DNA of 64,000 bases from Kribbella voronezhensis. Lineage in GTDB: Bacteria; Actinomycetota; Actinomycetes; Propionibacteriales; Kribbellaceae. The notes under the pieces are model-generated. The model was not told the origin of the DNA and ran no database searches. It saw nothing but the letters and a program-made list of their open reading frames with translations. Made by a program: the position numbers and the translations under genes. Positions within the stretch are counted from its first letter, which is position 1. Each line of letters starts with the position of its first letter. Shown in pieces: positions 17,447 to 26,128 of the stretch. Where the stretch lies: positions 682,001-746,000 of the forward strand of contig NZ_SOCE01000002.1 of the NCBI RefSeq assembly GCF_004365175.1, written 5' to 3'.

Positions 17447-19263
17447 CCGAAGTTCCGGAACACTTGGACGAAGGCGTCGCCCACATCGAGCGGATCACTC
17501 GCGTCGTACTGCGCGGCCTTGGTGCGGTTCGCGATCTGGGCGAGTGTGGCGACGTCGGCGTTCTCGGCTTTTCCGTACGGCACCGTGAAGATCCGGACCG
17601 AGGTGTCCCGGCCGGCCGGATTCAGCTTGTCCAGCAACGTTCGTGCCCCACCGGGGTAGTTCTCGGTGTTCTGCCCGTCGCTGAGCAGCACGATCGCGTT
17701 GATCCGCTCCGGATCGAGCGACTTCGCCATCATCTGGCTGGCCGCGTCGGTCACGGCGTACAGGGCCGTGTTCCCGCTGGCTTTCAGGTGCTGGATCCTC
17801 GCCTTGAGCTGGGCGCGGACGGCGCCTACCCGTGACACCGGCATCACCTGCGTGTAGGACGGGTTCGACGAGAAGGTCCACAGGCCGACTTCGTCGTCGT
17901 CGTCGAGGAGGTCGAGGGCGCGCTGGGCCGCCGGGATCAGCAGTTGCAGCTTCGTCGGGTCCTGCGCGCGGTTGGGATCGTCGGCGATCTCGTTCATGGA
18001 GCCGGACACGTCCAGTACCAGCAGCACGCGGGTCTTGCGCCGTACCTTGTCCCAGCTGTTCACCATCGCGGCCAGCAGTTTGCCGTCGGGCGGCTGCACG
18101 AAAGTGAGGTGCTGATCGGCCGGCACCCCGAGGGTGTGGACGAGTTGCTCGGTCGGCCGGGTCGCGTCGTCCCGCGGCCGGAACCCGACGTTCGCGAACT
18201 CCTTCTGCTGAAGGGGATCGATCAGGAACTGGTAGAAGTCCCGCGCGATCGCTCGCTGGTCGGGCGTGGCCGAGGCGAGCACGACGTACGGATGATCGAG
18301 CTCCAGCGTCCCGTCCTCGGGATGCACCACCCGCAGTGGGTTGCGCGGGACGCGCTCGGCACTCATCTTCCCGGGATCGCCGCCGGGAGCGCCCCGGTTG
18401 TACAGGTAGGCCATCTGCTCCTGGATCACCACGGCATCGACATACGGCCGGTACTTCGTGGCGTCCTGCCGCTGCTCGGCGTCGTAGATCTGCTGCATGA
18501 AACGCACGGCCTCGTCGCCGTACCGCGTCACCGACGACTCGATGCCGTGCACGAACGCGGTGACCTGCGGATTGGCCAGATTCGCCGCCGAGAGTTCACC
18601 GGGCGCCGCGATGTAGGTGGCGACCGTCGCCGCCAGTCCCGAGGTCGAGGTCTCGGCGTTGTCCCGGCCGAGGATGAACTTTCCCCAGGCCTGCTTGCCG
18701 TACGCCGACCAGCCGGACCGCGAGAGTTCGAGCACGTCCGCCCACGTCTTCAGCCTTTTGCCGTGCTTCTCCAGCGCCTCGACCACCGACTGCGGCATCG
18801 CGATCACGAGCGTGCTGGTGGTGATCGACTGCGGCGCCGGATCGCGCGCGATCAGGTCGCCGTGGCCCTCTTGTTCGAGCAGGCGCAGCCACATCGACGA
18901 CGTGGGCAACCAGACCTCGGGCGGGTCCTTCATCCCGGCGGCCAGCGCGTTCTTGGTGGCGCCCGAGGTCAGTGGCGTGAGATCGATCTTCCCGCACAGG
19001 TCGCCGACCGCGCGGCCCGAGGAGTTGTACTGCTCGGCGAGCCGGCTCATCACGACGGCCTTCTCGGTCGAGGAGCTGACCTGGATCCTCTCCGTCCGCC
19101 GGCAGGGGGCGACTGTGGCACCGTTGCCACCTTCACCCGCACGGTTGCCGTCGGCAGCTACCTGGCGTGGCCCGATCGCGGTCGCGGCGATCAGGGCGAG
19201 GCCGACGAGCAGGCCGAGCAGATGACCCCGGTGGAACCGCCGCGGTCCGGTGGTACTCGACAC
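17443..19263 (-). CDS. Secreted/anchored solute-binding protein fused to a von Willebrand A domain
   Basis: A 606-residue exported protein. The signal segment (LLGLLVGLALIAATAIG, then QVAADG) leads to a periplasmic-binding-protein-like domain, residues ~55-400, with typical SBP phrases (AVVMSRLAEQYN, STSTLVIAMPQSVV, VVLASATPDQRAIARDF). A vWA domain follows with a complete MIDAS: VLDVSGSMNE near residue 417, a threonine in GNTALY, and LLSDGQNTE. Such domains bind proteins in a metal-dependent way. GTG is supported by GGGGAGG six bases upstream. It lies 19 bases after the WD40-KAP NTPase gene and overlaps the small membrane protein gene. Confidence 0.88.
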   Translation of the reverse strand: MSSTTGPRRFHRGHLLGLLVGLALIAATAIGPRQVAADGNRAGEGGNGATVAPCRRTERIQVSSSTEKAVVMSRLAEQYNSSGRAVGDLCGKIDLTPLTSGATKNALAAGMKDPPEVWLPTSSMWLRLLEQEGHGDLIARDPAPQSITTSTLVIAMPQSVVEALEKHGKRLKTWADVLELSRSGWSAYGKQAWGKFILGRDNAETSTSGLAATVATYIAAPGELSAANLANPQVTAFVHGIESSVTRYGDEAVRFMQQIYDAEQRQDATKYRPYVDAVVIQEQMAYLYNRGAPGGDPGKMSAERVPRNPLRVVHPEDGTLELDHPYVVLASATPDQRAIARDFYQFLIDPLQQKEFANVGFRPRDDATRPTEQLVHTLGVPADQHLTFVQPPDGKLLAAMVNSWDKVRRKTRVLLVLDVSGSMNEIADDPNRAQDPTKLQLLIPAAQRALDLLDDDDEVGLWTFSSNPSYTQVMPVSRVGAVRAQLKARIQHLKASGNTALYAVTDAASQMMAKSLDPERINAIVLLSDGQNTENYPGGARTLLDKLNPAGRDTSVRIFTVPYGKAENADVATLAQIANRTKAAQYDASDPLDVGDAFVQVFRNFG

Positions 19264-19282
19264 GCTTGGCCTCCCCAGGTCG

Positions 19283-21943
19283 TCAGCGAGGCTCGGTCAG
19301 ATCCCACGTCTCGAAGCTGAATCGCGTGACCGTACCCGCCCAGCGGCGATAAGTCGCCAGATTATCGTGAACAGGGTCACCCGCGCGCAGGACCGATCGC
19401 AGGCGTGTCCAGACACCGCCGGGCGCCGAGGTCCGCTCGAGTTCCTCGAAGAGGTCGGTGACCGTTCCCCGCTGGGCCGATTCGCGCAGGGCCGTCGTCA
19501 GGGTGCGGCAGTCCTCCGGCGCGGAGACGAGGATCGCAAGCAGGACAAGGACTGCTTGGTAGGGACCTGTTGCGTCGGCCCCGATGAAGTCGTCCAGGTC
19601 CTTCTCGGCGACAGCCGATCGCACCAGGCGGTAGAGGTTCACGAACCGCTTCAGGGCTCGGGGTGTTTCCAGCAACGGGCGAAGGCGCTGGACGAACTGC
19701 AGTTCCTCCTCGCGAAGCCGCAACTGGTGCGGTTGGGGGTTGGCTGCCTGTCGAGCCGGGCGGGCCGAAACCTGCGGTTTGCCGGTTGCCGTCGTACCGG
19801 CGGACGCGGGGGCACCGGGCTTCGGCGTACCGGGTCCGGGGGTGCGTCCGGGTACCGCTGTGAGGTCGGTCGGCACCAGGGCGGCGACGAACCGGTCGGC
19901 CTCGCTGCCCATCGGGCGGAGGGCGAAGACGACCTGGAAGATCTTGTCGAGATAGTCGAGTGGCGAGGTTCCCGTGCTGTCCGGGCCACCGAACAGCTCG
20001 GTGTGGTACTGCTCGAGGCAACGCCGTAGCCACCGCGGGTCCACGGCGACCACCACGACGAAGAGCGGCAGCGCCAGCAGCAGGTGTACGGCGGCGAGCA
20101 CGTCGACGACCTTGCGCGGTGAGCAACGGTCGAGGTCGTCGATGTAGAGGATCACCCGTTCGAGCGGCGGCGCACCCGACGATCCGGCCCGGCTCCATTC
20201 GCCGAACGCCTGCTGCGCGCTGTCACTCAGCCGGCGCAGGTCGGCATGCACATGACCAAGCACCCCGCGGTACTGGTCGTACCCGCCGGCGCGGGCGTCC
20301 TCGATCGCGAGCGCGAGCCGTTCGGCGGCGTCCAGGTTCGCGAGCCGCATCCGGGTGGCCCGCACCGACTGGTCGAGTTGAACGGTTCGTCGCCCGGCCA
20401 GTCCGCGCACCGCGCGCCACGCCGCGATCAGCCGGTCCACGATCGGGGAGGCGGACACCGCCGTGAGAGCGCCGAGGGTCCACGCCAGAAGGTTGTTGCC
20501 GGAGCTCCGCCAGGTCAGCCAGGTCACCACGCCGAGCAGTACGGCGGTGGTGCCCGCGAGCGCGATCCGCCGGCGCCAGGGCTTGAGGCTCGCCGACCAC
20601 AACCGAAGACGTGCCCTCGTACGCCGGACGGCCGGCGTCTTCGGATCGGCCAGCGCCTCCAGATCACGCAACTTGTGCCGTACGGCGTCGCGCTCGGCGC
20701 GGACCTCGTCGACGTTCGCCGGGGACGGATCGGCGAGACCGGCGAAGAGGTGCTCGACCAGGCCCACCCACAGTTGGTCGTCGTTGTAGTGCCAGGCATC
20801 GAATCGCACTTGGCGGACCGCGGTGGTGAAGACACTGCGAGCCGGGTTCTGCCGCCCCTGCTCGGTCAGCCGGGCGACGCTGTCCTGGAGCTGGCGCAGG
20901 AAGCTCGATTTGCCCGAACCCCAGCGGCCGAGCAGCGCGATCGCCAGCGGGGGATCGGTTTCGCGATCCGTGATGAGCGCGGCCAGGCTGTCGACGTCCT
21001 CGGCGAAGTCGAGCAGGTCCAGCGCGCTCTCCTGGTCGCTGGTCAGCCCGGCCTGTGGTCTGGGCGTCCGGCCGGGGGACACTTCCGCACCGGTGGTCAG
21101 GTCCCAGATCCGGATCGCGCCGTTCTCGGCGCCGCTGACGAGCTGGCGGCAGTCCGGCGTGACCGCGAGGGACCGGATCGGGCTGTCGTCTGCCTGCATC
21201 GCGATCGGCTCGGTCGGCGCGTCCGGGTCCCACGCCCAGAGGCCGCCACCGAAGCCGCCGGCGATCACCTGCCGGTCGTCCGGGGTGACGGCGACGGTGA
21301 CCGCGTCCTCGCAGCCGGTCAGGCGGACCGGACGGCTCGCCGGCCGGCGGTTCCAGTACTGCACGCGGCCGTGGGTGACGTAGACGATGCGCTCGCCTTC
21401 GGCTGATGCCGCCATCGCGACATCGCTGCGGGTGCGGCCGTCCAGTCTGCCCAGCTCGTTCCCGCTCCGGTCGGTGATCCGCACGAGCGGCTCGATGCCG
21501 GCCGTGATCAGCTGGCCGTTCGTGGTGACGGCGAGCTTGTCGATCCGCTCGTGCTCACTCGGCCAGCCACTGCTGTCGGCGGGCTGCACCACGTTGCCGG
21601 CGATGTCGATCGCGGCGATCGCGTCGCCGCGGGCCGAGATCGCGATGTCGGCGACGGCGGTGGCGTGCGGAGTAGTCGTGGTGACGTTACCGGCGACGTC
21701 CCAGTCGACGGTGACACTGCGGCCGCACGAGATGACCCGCTCGTTCTCGGTCACCGCGAGCGCGAGGACCCGGTCGTTGTGCACGCGATGCTCGTCGTGC
21801 TCGGCCAGCAGCAGGCCGGTGCGCAGATCCCAGAGCCGGATCTTCGCGTCGTCGCCTCCGGTCACGATCCTGCTGCCGTCGGGAAACACGGCGATCGCCC
21901 GCACCGCACCCTGATGCCCGGCGAACGGTTTCGGAGTCGACAT
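19283..21943 (-). CDS. WD40 beta-propeller fused to membrane-anchored KAP NTPase
   Basis: An 886-residue protein. Residues ~1-305 form about seven WD40 repeats (GGDDAKIRLWDL at the start, GAENGAIRIWDL at the end), a protein-binding propeller. A KAP-family P-loop NTPase follows: Walker A in GRWGSGKSSFLRQ near residue 339, two transmembrane helices inserted (IALAGTTAVLLGVVTWLTW and LLAWTLGALTAVSASP), and Walker B ILYIDDLDRCSPRKVVDVL near residue 603, the KAP signature. KAP NTPases include PifA, which excludes phage T7, and eukaryotic Kidins220. The ATG at 21943 is chosen because the propeller starts right after it; the frame opens at 21991. Confidence 0.88.
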   Translation of the reverse strand: MSTPKPFAGHQGAVRAIAVFPDGSRIVTGGDDAKIRLWDLRTGLLLAEHDEHRVHNDRVLALAVTENERVISCGRSVTVDWDVAGNVTTTTPHATAVADIAISARGDAIAAIDIAGNVVQPADSSGWPSEHERIDKLAVTTNGQLITAGIEPLVRITDRSGNELGRLDGRTRSDVAMAASAEGERIVYVTHGRVQYWNRRPASRPVRLTGCEDAVTVAVTPDDRQVIAGGFGGGLWAWDPDAPTEPIAMQADDSPIRSLAVTPDCRQLVSGAENGAIRIWDLTTGAEVSPGRTPRPQAGLTSDQESALDLLDFAEDVDSLAALITDRETDPPLAIALLGRWGSGKSSFLRQLQDSVARLTEQGRQNPARSVFTTAVRQVRFDAWHYNDDQLWVGLVEHLFAGLADPSPANVDEVRAERDAVRHKLRDLEALADPKTPAVRRTRARLRLWSASLKPWRRRIALAGTTAVLLGVVTWLTWRSSGNNLLAWTLGALTAVSASPIVDRLIAAWRAVRGLAGRRTVQLDQSVRATRMRLANLDAAERLALAIEDARAGGYDQYRGVLGHVHADLRRLSDSAQQAFGEWSRAGSSGAPPLERVILYIDDLDRCSPRKVVDVLAAVHLLLALPLFVVVVAVDPRWLRRCLEQYHTELFGGPDSTGTSPLDYLDKIFQVVFALRPMGSEADRFVAALVPTDLTAVPGRTPGPGTPKPGAPASAGTTATGKPQVSARPARQAANPQPHQLRLREEELQFVQRLRPLLETPRALKRFVNLYRLVRSAVAEKDLDDFIGADATGPYQAVLVLLAILVSAPEDCRTLTTALRESAQRGTVTDLFEELERTSAPGGVWTRLRSVLRAGDPVHDNLATYRRWAGTVTRFSFETWDLTEPR

Positions 21944-22043
21944 GGCTGCCGACCCTAGCGTGCCCGGCCCGGCCGCGCCGCCTGCTGACAACTTCCTGTC
22001 ACCACCGGATCACAGCGCCGCTCCATCGTTCAGCCTCTATGTT

Positions 22044-22056
22044 ACATTGATAATGT
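22044..22056. promoter_or_regulatory. ACATT-GAT-AATGT dyad, candidate operator
   Basis: A perfect 5-bp inverted repeat around GAT, within an AT-rich stretch (22040-22060) that stands out in this GC-rich sequence. It lies 31 bases before the GTG of the AurF-like gene and looks like a TetR-type operator or promoter core. No TetR gene is adjacent. Confidence 0.45.
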
Positions 22057-22087
22057 CTTGTTGCCCGATGGTAGGGAGCTGAGAGCT

Positions 22088-22969
22088 GTGACCGACCAGA
22101 TCGTGGCGCAAGGGGCCGCGCGACTGCTCTCGTCGGCGGCGCGGCTGTCGCGGGACCCGGCGACGGAGATCGACTGGGATGCCGAGCCGGCGGATCTGTA
22201 CGGGCTGTCGCCCGAGTGGAGCACCTTGTACGGAACGGCGTACTGGGCGGAGCTTTCTGAGGACCAGCGCCGTGAGCTGACCCGGCACGAGGCGGCGTCG
22301 GTCGCCAGCACCGGGATCTGGTTCGAGCTGATCCTCCAGCAGTTGATCCTTCGCGACGTGTACTCCGCGGATCCGGCCGGCAGTGAGTTCCAGTGGGCCC
22401 TGACGGAGGTGGCCGACGAGTGCCGGCACTCCATCATGTTCGCCCGGGCGACCGGCAAACTCGGGACACCGATCTACCGGCCGTCGCCGCTCACCCGCGA
22501 ACTCGGGCGGCTGTTCAAGACCTTGGCCGGCGGCGAGTCGGCGTACGCGGCCATTCTGGTGGCCGAGGAGGTCCTCGATGTCATGCAGCGGGACTGGATG
22601 CGCGATCCGCGGGTCGTCCCGCTGATCCGCCAGGTGAACAACATCCACGTCGTCGAGGAGTCCCGGCACATGATGTTCGCCCGGGACGAGACCAGGCAGG
22701 CGCTGGCCGGTGCCGGCCGGGCGCGCCGCTGGACGAGCGCGCTGGTGATCTCCATCGCCGCGTCGGTGATCGTCAACGCCATGGTCAATCCGGCGGTCTA
22801 CGCGAACGCGGGGCTGAACAGTGCAAGGGCTCTTCGTGAAGCGGCCGGCAACGAGCACCATCGAGCACTGCTGCGATCGAGTTGCGCCGGCCTGATGGAG
22901 TTTCTCGGCTCGACCGGTCTGCTGACCGGGCCCGCGGTGCGCGTCTACCGGCGCGTCGGACTGATCTGA
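22088..22969 (+). CDS. AurF-like di-iron N-oxygenase family protein
   Basis: A 293-residue helical di-iron oxygenase related to p-aminobenzoate N-oxygenase AurF. Ligand motifs are seen in ASTGIWFELIL (Glu), EVADECRHSIMFAR (E-x-x-H), LVAEEVLDVMQ (Glu) and HVVEESRHMMFARDE (E-x-x-H). The RHxMFAR repetition is characteristic of the family. GTG at 22088 follows a GGGAGCTGAGAG region; the frame opens at TTG 22058. The next gene, 7 bases away, is an FprB-like reductase, the likely electron source. Substrate unknown; membership in a hydrocarbon or fatty-acid pathway is possible. Confidence 0.82.
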   Translation: MTDQIVAQGAARLLSSAARLSRDPATEIDWDAEPADLYGLSPEWSTLYGTAYWAELSEDQRRELTRHEAASVASTGIWFELILQQLILRDVYSADPAGSEFQWALTEVADECRHSIMFARATGKLGTPIYRPSPLTRELGRLFKTLAGGESAYAAILVAEEVLDVMQRDWMRDPRVVPLIRQVNNIHVVEESRHMMFARDETRQALAGAGRARRWTSALVISIAASVIVNAMVNPAVYANAGLNSARALREAAGNEHHRALLRSSCAGLMEFLGSTGLLTGPAVRVYRRVGLI

Positions 22970-22975
22970 GCTCCG

Positions 22976-24316
22976 ATGGTTTACGTCGTCGGCGCTGGCT
23001 GCTGCAGCGACGCCAGTTGCGTCGCGGTCTGTCCCGTGAACTGCATCCATCCCGCGCCCGGCGAACCCGACTTCGGCCGCACCGAGGGCGTCTACATCGA
23101 CCCGCAGGTCTGCATCGACTGCGGCGCCTGCGCCGAGGCCTGTCCGGTCGACGCGATCGCGCCACTGGATCAGTTGGCCGCTGACGACCACCGGATCGCG
23201 GCGAACGCGAACTTCTACGCCGATCGTCCGGACCGCCGCAGCAACGGCGGCCTCGAGTCCTGGGGGCCACCTTCCTTCGACACCTGGGGCGCCGCCGCGT
23301 TGCCGTTGCGGGTGGCGATCGTCGGTGCCGGGCCGGCCGGTGTCTACGCGGCCCGCGAGCTGCTGTTACGCAGTACGGCCCGAATCACCTTGCTGGACAG
23401 GCTTCCCCATGTCGGTGGGCTGGCCCGCTACGGGGTTGCGCCGGATCATCCGGACACCCGCAAGATCGTCGGAGTCCTCGAACGGGTCGCGCACCATCCG
23501 CGGATCCGGTTGCGGCTGGGGGTCGAGTTCGGGCCCGATGTCGACCATGCCTCGCTGGCGGCGAGTCACGACGCTGTCCTGTATGCGCTCGGCGCGGCCC
23601 AGAGCCGCCTGCCCGGCATCCCGGGGGAGCGCGGCGAAGGCAGCTGCACAGCCGCCGATTTCGTTGCCTGGTACAACGGTCATCCGCTCGCCGGTGACTG
23701 TCCGGTCGTACTGCGCGGTCCCCGGGCCGTCGTCATCGGGAACGGCAACGTCGCGATCGACATCGCCCGGCTGTTGCTGAGCGACCCGAATCGGCTGGCC
23801 ACTGCGGAGCTGAGCCCGACAGTACGCCGTACGCTGGCTGACAGTGGGATCCGCGAGGTCGTGCTGCTCGGACGACGCGGGCCTGAGCACGCGGCGTACT
23901 CCGAAGCGGCCTTCCGGGAGATCGTGGCACTGCCCGGAATCACCACTGTACTGGACGATTCCGTCGATCTGGCGGCGGATCCGTTGCCAGGGCGCCGGCT
24001 CGTTCTGCGGTTCGCGACCGAACCGCAGCGGTGGCAGGACGGCGTACTCGATGTCAAAGGCAACCATCAGGCGATCCGGGCCGGCACGTTGATCAGCGCG
24101 ATCGGCTTCCGGTCCGCGCCTGTCCCGGGCCTCCCGTACGACGACGCGCGCGGTCTGGTGCCACAGGTCGACGGGCGGGTTGTCGGCATGCGGAGCACCT
24201 ACCTCACCGGCTGGAGCAGACGCGGCTCGTCCGGAGGGCTTGGCCACAACCGGCTTTGTGCGGAAGAGACGGTCACCGCCCTGCTCTCCGACGCGTCGTC
24301 ACAGTCCGCGCGGTAG
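22976..24316 (+). CDS. FprB-like ferredoxin/NADP reductase fusion
   Basis: A 446-residue flavoprotein. The N-terminal ~70 residues are a two-cluster ferredoxin (GCCSDASCVAVCPVNCIHP, then CIDCGACAEACPVDAI). The rest is an adrenodoxin-reductase-type FAD/NADP domain: AIVGAGPAGVYAARELL for FAD and VVIGNGNVAIDIARLLL for NADP, with LLGRRGPEHAAY. This is the architecture of mycobacterial FprB. It follows the AurF-like gene after 6 bases, so the two probably form an oxygenase/reductase pair, with electrons moving from NADPH through FAD and the Fe-S clusters to the di-iron site. Confidence 0.9.
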   Translation: MVYVVGAGCCSDASCVAVCPVNCIHPAPGEPDFGRTEGVYIDPQVCIDCGACAEACPVDAIAPLDQLAADDHRIAANANFYADRPDRRSNGGLESWGPPSFDTWGAAALPLRVAIVGAGPAGVYAARELLLRSTARITLLDRLPHVGGLARYGVAPDHPDTRKIVGVLERVAHHPRIRLRLGVEFGPDVDHASLAASHDAVLYALGAAQSRLPGIPGERGEGSCTAADFVAWYNGHPLAGDCPVVLRGPRAVVIGNGNVAIDIARLLLSDPNRLATAELSPTVRRTLADSGIREVVLLGRRGPEHAAYSEAAFREIVALPGITTVLDDSVDLAADPLPGRRLVLRFATEPQRWQDGVLDVKGNHQAIRAGTLISAIGFRSAPVPGLPYDDARGLVPQVDGRVVGMRSTYLTGWSRRGSSGGLGHNRLCAEETVTALLSDASSQSAR

Positions 24317-24351
24317 CCTCCACCTCGGGGCAGACGCAGCTGGAGGTGGTC

Positions 24352-25176
24352 GTGAAGGTCTTTCTGTCGACTGACATGGAGGGGACGGCCGGCGTCGTCG
24401 ACTGGGGGCAGTGCCGTGGGCCCGGGCCGGAGTACGAGTACTACCGAGGCCAGCTGCAGGCCGAGGTCAACGCTGCGATCGACGGTGCGCTCGCGGCCGG
24501 GGCGATCGAGTTCCTGGTCAACGACTCGCACTCGACGATGCAGAACCTCCGGCCGGACGAACTGCACGGGCGCGCGAGTTACCTCTCGGGCCGGCACAAA
24601 CCGCTGTACATGATGGAGGGCCTCGACGACTCCTTCGACGCGGTGCTGTTCGTTTCGTACCACGGCTCGGCGGACTCGACGTCTTCGGTGCTGCACCACA
24701 CCTACAACCCGCGGGCGATCGCCGAGGTCCGCCTCAACGGCGCGGTCACCGGGGAGGCCGGGATCAACGCGCTGGTCGCGCTTGCCCACGGCGTACCGGT
24801 GGTGCTCATCTCCGGCGATCAGGTGACCATCGACGAGACGCTGCCGTTCTGCCCGGGGATCGAGGCCGTGGTCGTGAAGGAGTCGGTCTCGCACAATGCC
24901 GCCCTGTCCGTGCATCCGGAGACGGCGCGGGAGCTGATCAGGGACGGTGCGCAGCGGGCGCTGGAGCGGCTGAGCTCGTTCGGACCTCCGAGCATCACTG
25001 TGCCTGCCGAGCTGACCGTCCGGTTCCACAACCGCGCGTTCGCGGAGCTGAGCTGCGCGCTCCGAGGCGTCGAACGCGCGGACGAGAAGGTCGTCGTCAT
25101 CCGCGGTGACGATCCGCTCACTCTCTACCGCACCTTCATCGCCGCCGTGCTGCTCAGCCGGGGCGTCAGCGATTGA
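24352..25176 (+). CDS. M55-family D-aminopeptidase (DppA-like)
   Basis: A 274-residue zinc aminopeptidase of the DppA fold, which releases N-terminal D-amino acids from peptides. Conserved metal and catalytic motifs are STDMEGTAGVVDW (Asp and Glu at the N-terminus), NDSHSTMQNL, FVSYHGSADS, VLHHTYNP (probable nucleophilic His) and TGEAGINAL. GTG at 24352 has GGAGG five bases upstream; the frame is open far upstream through the previous gene. It may recycle D-Ala-containing muropeptides or cope with D-amino-acid antibiotics. It follows the FprB-like gene by 35 bases with no obvious functional link. Confidence 0.88.
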   Translation: MKVFLSTDMEGTAGVVDWGQCRGPGPEYEYYRGQLQAEVNAAIDGALAAGAIEFLVNDSHSTMQNLRPDELHGRASYLSGRHKPLYMMEGLDDSFDAVLFVSYHGSADSTSSVLHHTYNPRAIAEVRLNGAVTGEAGINALVALAHGVPVVLISGDQVTIDETLPFCPGIEAVVVKESVSHNAALSVHPETARELIRDGAQRALERLSSFGPPSITVPAELTVRFHNRAFAELSCALRGVERADEKVVVIRGDDPLTLYRTFIAAVLLSRGVSD

Positions 25177-25209
25177 TTCACTGCTCAGCCTGCGGGGTAC
25201 ACAAGTCAA

Positions 25210-25887
25210 ATGGAGTCTGAAACTGTTGTGGAGACGGCGCGGCGGCTGGCGTCGGCGCTGAAACCCGGGGACCTGGACCACACGCTCGCCCAGATCACCG
25301 CGGCGGCCGTCGAAGTGCTGCCCGAAGTCGAGGCGTGCAGCATCACGATCCTGCATGCCGACGGAAGCCTGGAGACGGCAGCGCCGACCGACGAGAAACT
25401 CTGGGTGCTGGACCGGGCGCAGTACGCGTTCCGCGAGGGGCCCTGCTACGCCGCCGCGGTCGACTCCGTGCACATCACCTGCCCGCACATCGAGACCGAC
25501 GAGCGCTTCCCGCGCTATGCGCAGGTGGCGCGGGAGGCCGGCGTACGGGCACAGGCCGGGCTCCGGCTGTACGACGGGCCGGCGTCGCGTGGCGCGCTCA
25601 ACCTGTACTCCGAGACGCCGGGTGCGTTCGCCGATCTGGAACTGCTCGGCCCGCTGTTCGCCCACCAGTCGGCGGTGGCGATCAACTACGCCCACGAGAT
25701 CCGCGAGCTCAAGGAGGCGGTGCGGACCCGGGGAGCGATCGGTCAGGCGGTCGGGGTGGTGATGGAGCGGTACAAGCTCAACGACCAGCGCGCGTTCGCC
25801 TTCCTCACCCGGCTTTCGCAGCACCGCAACATCAAGCTGCGACGGATCGCGGAGGAGATCGTTGCCGACGTCACGAGCAATCGATAG
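25210..25887 (+). CDS. GAF-ANTAR RNA-binding antiterminator protein
   Basis: A 225-residue regulator. Residues ~25-160 form a GAF sensor domain (ACSITILHADGSLE to LFAHQSAVAI). The C-terminal ~60 residues are ANTAR (RGAIGQAVGVVMERYKLNDQ, then RLSQHRNIKLRRIAEEIV). ANTAR domains bind tandem RNA hairpins to prevent termination. The gene is followed within 50 bases by two consecutive hairpins and then a stress sigma factor in the same direction. That context suggests regulation of the sigma gene, but this is inference. The start at ATG 25210 lacks a strong ribosome binding site. Confidence 0.88.
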   Translation: MESETVVETARRLASALKPGDLDHTLAQITAAAVEVLPEVEACSITILHADGSLETAAPTDEKLWVLDRAQYAFREGPCYAAAVDSVHITCPHIETDERFPRYAQVAREAGVRAQAGLRLYDGPASRGALNLYSETPGAFADLELLGPLFAHQSAVAINYAHEIRELKEAVRTRGAIGQAVGVVMERYKLNDQRAFAFLTRLSQHRNIKLRRIAEEIVADVTSNR

Positions 25888-25934
25888 CGGCGCAAGGGGT
25901 TGAGCACCGACCGTGAGGGGCACCGAGGGGTCAA

Positions 25935-26004
25935 GTGACCATCGAGCCCGCGGGCACGGCTGTCACCTAGGCCGCACGCGTTGAGGACATCAGCGCGTGC
26001 GGCC
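25935..26004 (+). promoter_or_regulatory. Two consecutive hairpins between the ANTAR gene and the sigma factor gene
   Basis: Hairpin 1: GTGAC (25935-25939) pairs with GTCAC (25962-25966) and encloses the palindrome GCCCGCGGGC (25946-25955). Hairpin 2: GGCCGCACGCG (25970-25980) pairs perfectly with CGCGTGCGGCC (25994-26004), loop 13 nt. No T-tract follows. They could end the ANTAR gene or act as leader structures of the sigma gene. The loops are not the hexaloops of classical ANTAR targets. Confidence 0.6.
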
Positions 26005-26128
26005 GAGCACCCACCGGTTTCCTTCGCCGCGAAGCGCATGGAACGTCGCGGAACGGGATACCGGTGCGGGGAAGGGATCTGACCGCGGTCCAGAAGGTGG
26101 CCGCGCGGTGACTCACCGTCGCGAGGTC

